Shown here: positions 6,526 through 8,830 of the stretch, piece by piece
How the letters are laid out: every line of letters begins with the position of its first letter
How positions within the stretch are numbered: the first letter of the stretch is position 1
Assembly (NCBI GenBank): GCA_003233535.1
Contig: QIMA01000017.1
Location: forward strand, 1 to 8,830
DNA: 8,830 nt
Direction of reading: 5' to 3'
DNA from: Rhodanobacteraceae bacterium
Lineage (GTDB): Bacteria; Pseudomonadota; Gammaproteobacteria; Xanthomonadales; SZUA-5
The notes under the pieces: generated by a model
Databases searched by the model: none
The model's input: only the letters and a program-made list of their open reading frames with translations
Told to the model about the DNA's origin: nothing
Position numbers and translations under genes: made by a program

Positions 6526-6554
6526 TTGACGCGCCGCACCATTCCGCCCATGCT
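6526..6554 (+). promoter_or_regulatory. Probable rnpB promoter
   Basis: TTGACG (6526-6531, five of six matches to the sigma-70 -35) and CATGCT (6549-6554, three of six to the -10) are separated by exactly 17 nt. The predicted RNA 5' end at about 6557-6560 follows 3-6 nt later, a little close but compatible. A strong -35 with a poor -10 and a GC-rich start region is usual for stable-RNA promoters. The position, directly upstream of an unambiguous rnpB, is the main support. Confidence 0.55.
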
Positions 6555-6556
6555 CA

Positions 6557-6936
6557 GAAGTCCACTAGACCAGCGCTGGTAAAACGATCGCGGTGGCGCT
6601 TGCGCCATCGAGGAAAGTCCGGGCTGCATCGGGCAGGGTGCCAGGTAACTCCTGGGGGGCGAGAGCCTACGGAAAGTGCAACAGAGAGTAGACAGCCTAA
6701 GGTGCCGGTTCGCCGGTGCACGGTGATGGTGAAAGGGTGCGGTAAGAGCGCACCGCGCGAGTGGTAACACGTCGCGGCTAGGTAAACCCCACCCGCAGCA
6801 AGGCCAAATAGGGGAGCATTGGCGCGGCCCGCGTTGCTCCCGGGTAGGCTGCTCGAGCCGTGCGGTGACGCACGGCCCAGATGGATGATCGTTCAAGACA
6901 GAACCCGGCTTATCACTGGCCTGGTCTGGTGGACCT
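6557..6936 (+). ncRNA. rnpB: RNase P RNA, bacterial type A
   Basis: The catalytic RNA of RNase P, which trims 5' leaders from tRNA precursors together with the small protein RnpA. The sequence follows the E. coli RNA nearly block by block: GAGGAAAGTCCGGGCT (6610-6625), GGGCAGGGTGCCAGGTAAC, CAACAGAGAGTAGACAGCC, GGTGAAAGGGTGCGGTAAGA and GAGCGCACCGCG (from 6728), AGCAAGGCCAAATAGGGG (from about 6797), and ACAGAACCCGGCTTA (6898-6912). The terminal P1 helix closes the molecule: GTCCACTAGACCAG (6560-6573) pairs with CTGGTCTGGTGGAC (6921-6934), 13 Watson-Crick pairs and one G-U pair. That fixes the ends within a few bases and gives about 380 nt, close to the 377 nt of E. coli. The open frames across this stretch on both strands are incidental. 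No interruption or missing core helix was noticed. Confidence 0.98.
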
Positions 6937-6980
6937 TTTGCTCAGTAGCTAAAGGCGAGTTCCAGGGGCCAGAAAAGCAA

Positions 6981-6997
6981 AAGCCGGGCCCCGGCTT
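6981..6997 (-). terminator. Terminator-like hairpin downstream of rnpB, T-tract on the minus strand
   Basis: AAGCCGGG and CCCGGCTT form a perfect inverted repeat around one base (in practice a 6-bp stem with a 5-nt loop). On the plus strand it is preceded by AAAAGCAA and followed only by ACGCG, so it is weak for rnpB. On the minus strand the stem is followed by TTGCTTTTCT, which is terminator-like. No minus-strand gene enters from the right within the window. It may act in both directions as the rnpB terminator, or only protect rnpB from antisense transcription. Confidence 0.4.
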
Positions 6998-7110
6998 ACG
7001 CGAGCCTGTCAGGTCTATCAAACTGCCTCAGCGTCCCACCTATCGCGAGCTCTCCCCAACCGCCCGCACCACCAAGCTACACTCCACCGCTGCTATCGCG
7101 TGGGGAGGGA

Positions 7111-7434
7111 ATGATGGGGCGTGTTTCGTTTTGCTTCTTGGGTCTTGTGTTAACGCTAGCTTCGTCACTACACGCGGCGACTGAGGAGAAATCACTCTCA
7201 CCCTTAGAAGGACTCAAATTCCGCAACATCGGTCCACAGGTCGATGGCCGCATTTCTGGCGTTACCGGCGTTCCGGGCGACCCGCTTACATTACCGATGC
7301 CGACACTCTATGGATTCCGCAGGTGCGCATGCTGCGCAGCATCGACGGCGGCAAGAGCGTGCAGTCGATTCCCGGCTTCTCGCACGGCGATCACCACGAT
7401 ATCTGGATCGACCCGATCAACCCGCAACGGATGA
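7111..7434 (+). CDS. N-terminal fragment of the BNR/sortilin-type protein (signal peptide + propeller start)
   Basis: This frame is 107 codons long, but only the first 60 (to 7290) belong to the family; the rest is out-of-frame translation past the first junction and is Arg/Ser/Cys-rich noise. The signal peptide is visible as a basic start, the hydrophobic core FCFLGLVLTLASSL and a likely cleavage after LHA. The mature start ATEEKSLSPLEGLKFRNIGP is the conserved family N-terminus, and VTGVPGDPLT follows. The SD core GGAGG (7104-7108) suits the ATG at 7114 better than 7111. Confidence 0.6.
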   Translation: MMGRVSFCFLGLVLTLASSLHAATEEKSLSPLEGLKFRNIGPQVDGRISGVTGVPGDPLTLPMPTLYGFRRCACCAASTAARACSRFPASRTAITTISGSTRSTRNG

Positions 7435-8735
7435 TTGGCGGCCACGGTGGCGGCGTGGATCTAAGCCTGGACGGTGGCGAGACTTGGTTCCATCCGCGCC
7501 TGCCGCTGGCGCAGTTCTACAACATCGACGTTGACCGTCGCGTGCCTTACCACGTCGGCGGCACCATGCAGGACTACGGCACCGCCAGCGGCCCGTCGAT
7601 GTCGCTGCTGGGCGGCATCGCGCCGTTGTCCGAATGGCGGGTAGCCGGCGGCGGTGAAGCCGGCGACTTCAAGTACGACCGCGAGCTCACTGGCGTTGCC
7701 TATGCCGGCGAATACAGCGGCTATTTGTCACGCGCGGATGAATCTACCGGGCAACGCCGGGCGATCAGCGCGTGGCCGTCCAACGCTATCGGCTGGGCGG
7801 CAGCCGATCTGCAGTATCGCTTCCAATGGACCGCACCTATCGCCACTTCCGTGCACGATCCGGCGGTGATCTATCACGCCGCCCAGGTGCTGTTTCGCTC
7901 GCCTGATCGTGGCCTCACCTGGACAGCGATCAGCGGCGACCTCACTCGCAACGACGCGTCTAAGCAGCAGTGGTCTGGCGGCCCGATCACCGGCGATAAC
8001 ATCGGCGTGGAGGTCTACAACACGATTTTCTCGGTGGCCGAATCGCCCCTGGACGCCAACACCATTTGGGTCGGCACCGATGACGGCCTAGTCCACATCA
8101 CCCGTGACGGTGGCCAAAGCTGGAACGAGATCACCCCTAATGGCCTGCCCGAATGGGCGATGATTGAGGGCATCGAAGCGTCCTTGGTCGAGGCCGGGCG
8201 GGCCTACGTAGTCGCGCACCGTTACCGTATGGGCGACGACCGCCCGATGCTCTATCGCAGCGATGATTTCGGCAAACGCTGGACCCGAATCAATAAGGGT
8301 ATTCCAGACGACATGCCGCTGTACGCGCTGCGCGAAGATCCAGCCGACCCAAACACGCTGTACCTGGGTGCCGAGCGCGATTTGTATATCTCCACCGATC
8401 GCGGTGACAGCTGGCGCTCGATGCGGCTGAATCTGCCGCGCGTGGCGGTAACGGATCTGGAGGTCTCGCACACCGGCGATCTGGTGGTCGGCACGCGCGG
8501 TCGCTCGATTTGGGTGCTCAATGACGTCGCCAGCGTGCGCCGGTCACTGGCTGATGCAGGCGAAGGCGCACTGGTCCAAGCGCCCAAACAGGCCGTTCGC
8601 TGGCGCAACACTCGGGTTTGGGGCGGTGACGGCATGCCCAACGCCTCACGTAACGCCGTCATCCGCTACCGTTTGCCCGAGCCGGTGGAAGGCGCGTTTA
8701 CGATGGACATACTCGACGCTATGAGGCGCGTTTGA
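7323..8735 (+). CDS. BNR-repeat beta-propeller protein, middle fragment of the disrupted sortilin-like gene
   Basis: The longest open piece, 470 codons from a GTG at 7323; family similarity actually begins upstream at 7287 without a start codon, so the GTG is probably not a real start. It holds six Asp-boxes, the S-x-D-x-G-x-T/S-W turns of BNR/sialidase-type propellers: SIDGGKS (6-12), SLDGGETW (48-55), SPDRGLTW (193-200), TRDGGQSW (260-267), SDDFGKRW (313-320) and STDRGDSW (357-364). HGDHHDIWIDP (21-31) and QFYNID (64-69) are also family landmarks. No catalytic residues are assignable; homologues are exported and poorly characterised, some annotated as glycosidases without proof. The last four codons (MRRV) lie past the second junction. 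Without piece 1 it has no signal peptide, so a stable exported product is unlikely. Confidence 0.7.
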   Translation: MRMLRSIDGGKSVQSIPGFSHGDHHDIWIDPINPQRMIGGHGGGVDLSLDGGETWFHPRLPLAQFYNIDVDRRVPYHVGGTMQDYGTASGPSMSLLGGIAPLSEWRVAGGGEAGDFKYDRELTGVAYAGEYSGYLSRADESTGQRRAISAWPSNAIGWAAADLQYRFQWTAPIATSVHDPAVIYHAAQVLFRSPDRGLTWTAISGDLTRNDASKQQWSGGPITGDNIGVEVYNTIFSVAESPLDANTIWVGTDDGLVHITRDGGQSWNEITPNGLPEWAMIEGIEASLVEAGRAYVVAHRYRMGDDRPMLYRSDDFGKRWTRINKGIPDDMPLYALREDPADPNTLYLGAERDLYISTDRGDSWRSMRLNLPRVAVTDLEVSHTGDLVVGTRGRSIWVLNDVASVRRSLADAGEGALVQAPKQAVRWRNTRVWGGDGMPNASRNAVIRYRLPEPVEGAFTMDILDAMRRV

Positions 8736-8830
8736 ATTTGCCGACCGGTGCGCTGTCTGCGCCGTTTGAGCTGGTCGCCGATCCGCGCAGCCAGGCCAGC
8801 GCGACCGAACTAAACGATCAATACTCATTC
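8720..8830 (+). pseudogene. C-terminal-region fragment of the BNR/sortilin-type gene, third frame, partial
   Basis: In the frame starting with TAT at 8720 there are 37 stop-free codons to the window edge. They read YEARLNLPTGALSAPFELVA followed by DPRSQASATELNDQYSF. The FELVADPR-x-x-AS pattern with a following helix is what I recall from the late part of this family, where a beta-sandwich precedes the C-terminal helical region. The preceding frame stops at 8735. The segment between TMDILDA and this piece in normal homologues (an Asn/Arg-rich stretch with a WDLR-type motif) is missing. Confidence 0.55.

Larger units (their letters stand above)
7111..8830 (+). pseudogene. Secreted BNR/sortilin-type beta-propeller protein gene, broken by two internal deletions, runs off right edge
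   Basis: Three successive reading frames encode pieces of one protein family, the large exported WD40/YVTN/BNR-like proteins annotated as 'glycosyl hydrolase' or 'VPS10/sortilin' (usually about 1,000 residues). Piece 1 (7111-7290): ATG at 7111 or 7114 after GGGGAGGG, signal peptide ending near LHA-A, then FRNIGPQVDGRISGVTGV and GDPLT, the start of the first propeller. Piece 2 (7287-8717): begins YITDADTLWIPQ and continues through six Asp-box repeats. Piece 3 (8720-8830): YEARLNLPTGALSAPFELVA then DPRSQAS, the family's late DPR region. From memory of homologues, roughly 250-300 residues are missing at about 7288 and around 100 or more at about 8718; each join also shifts frame. Coding quality within the pieces is good, which argues for recent breakage or misassembly. 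No intact export-competent product is possible as written. Confidence 0.8.

Noticed and set aside
6471..6896. Open frames across 6471-6896 on both strands
   Set aside because: They lie largely over rnpB, which is unambiguous by conserved RNA motifs and a perfect P1 helix.
1..8830. CRISPR array, transposon ends, tRNA genes or prophage pieces
   Set aside because: No regularly spaced repeats, transposase motifs, tRNA T-loop signatures or phage genes were seen on either strand.

Overview
The window reads as chromosomal DNA of a GC-rich proteobacterium, most likely a gammaproteobacterium. The best evidence is the bacterial type A RNase P RNA (rnpB), whose sequence follows the E. coli molecule closely. 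The FHA, SpoIIE and BNR/sortilin-like protein families here are common in environmental Xanthomonadales/Chromatiales-type lineages, but I cannot name a genus. No phage, transposase, tRNA or CRISPR was seen.

Layout. (1) Positions 1-1532, minus strand: the end of a surface-polysaccharide locus. It holds a divergent non-hydrolysing UDP-GlcNAc 2-epimerase (wecB-like), whose stop overlaps by 8 nt the start of an unrecognised gene that runs off the left edge. (2) 1533-2681: a lone glutathione S-transferase-like gene (start at 1812, not the upstream GTG at 1689) between two short non-coding stretches. The second stretch carries a palindrome inside a candidate promoter. (3) 2682-6168: a compact signalling block. 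A plus-strand operon encodes a cyclic-nucleotide-binding + FHA protein, a coiled-coil + degenerate-FHA protein, and a STAS-domain anti-sigma-factor antagonist with an unusual C-terminal tail. It converges, 9 nt apart, on a minus-strand FHA + SpoIIE/PP2C phosphatase. (4) 6248-6520: the 5' half of a MAPEG-family membrane protein gene, frameshifted and cut short. (5) 6557-6936: rnpB with a recognisable promoter. (6) 7111-8830: a secreted BNR/sortilin-like beta-propeller gene in three reading frames, best explained by two internal deletions. It runs off the right edge.

How the genes may work together. The signalling block looks like a partner-switching module. The SpoIIE-type phosphatase would dephosphorylate the STAS protein at Ser57. 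The FHA domains suggest input from a Hanks-type Ser/Thr kinase, and the CNB domain suggests a cyclic nucleotide input. Neither a Hanks kinase nor an RsbW/SpoIIAB-type anti-sigma kinase lies inside the window, so the circuit is incomplete as seen. The intact signalling block contrasts with the right-hand third, where both protein-coding genes around rnpB are broken. That is either local gene decay or an assembly problem.
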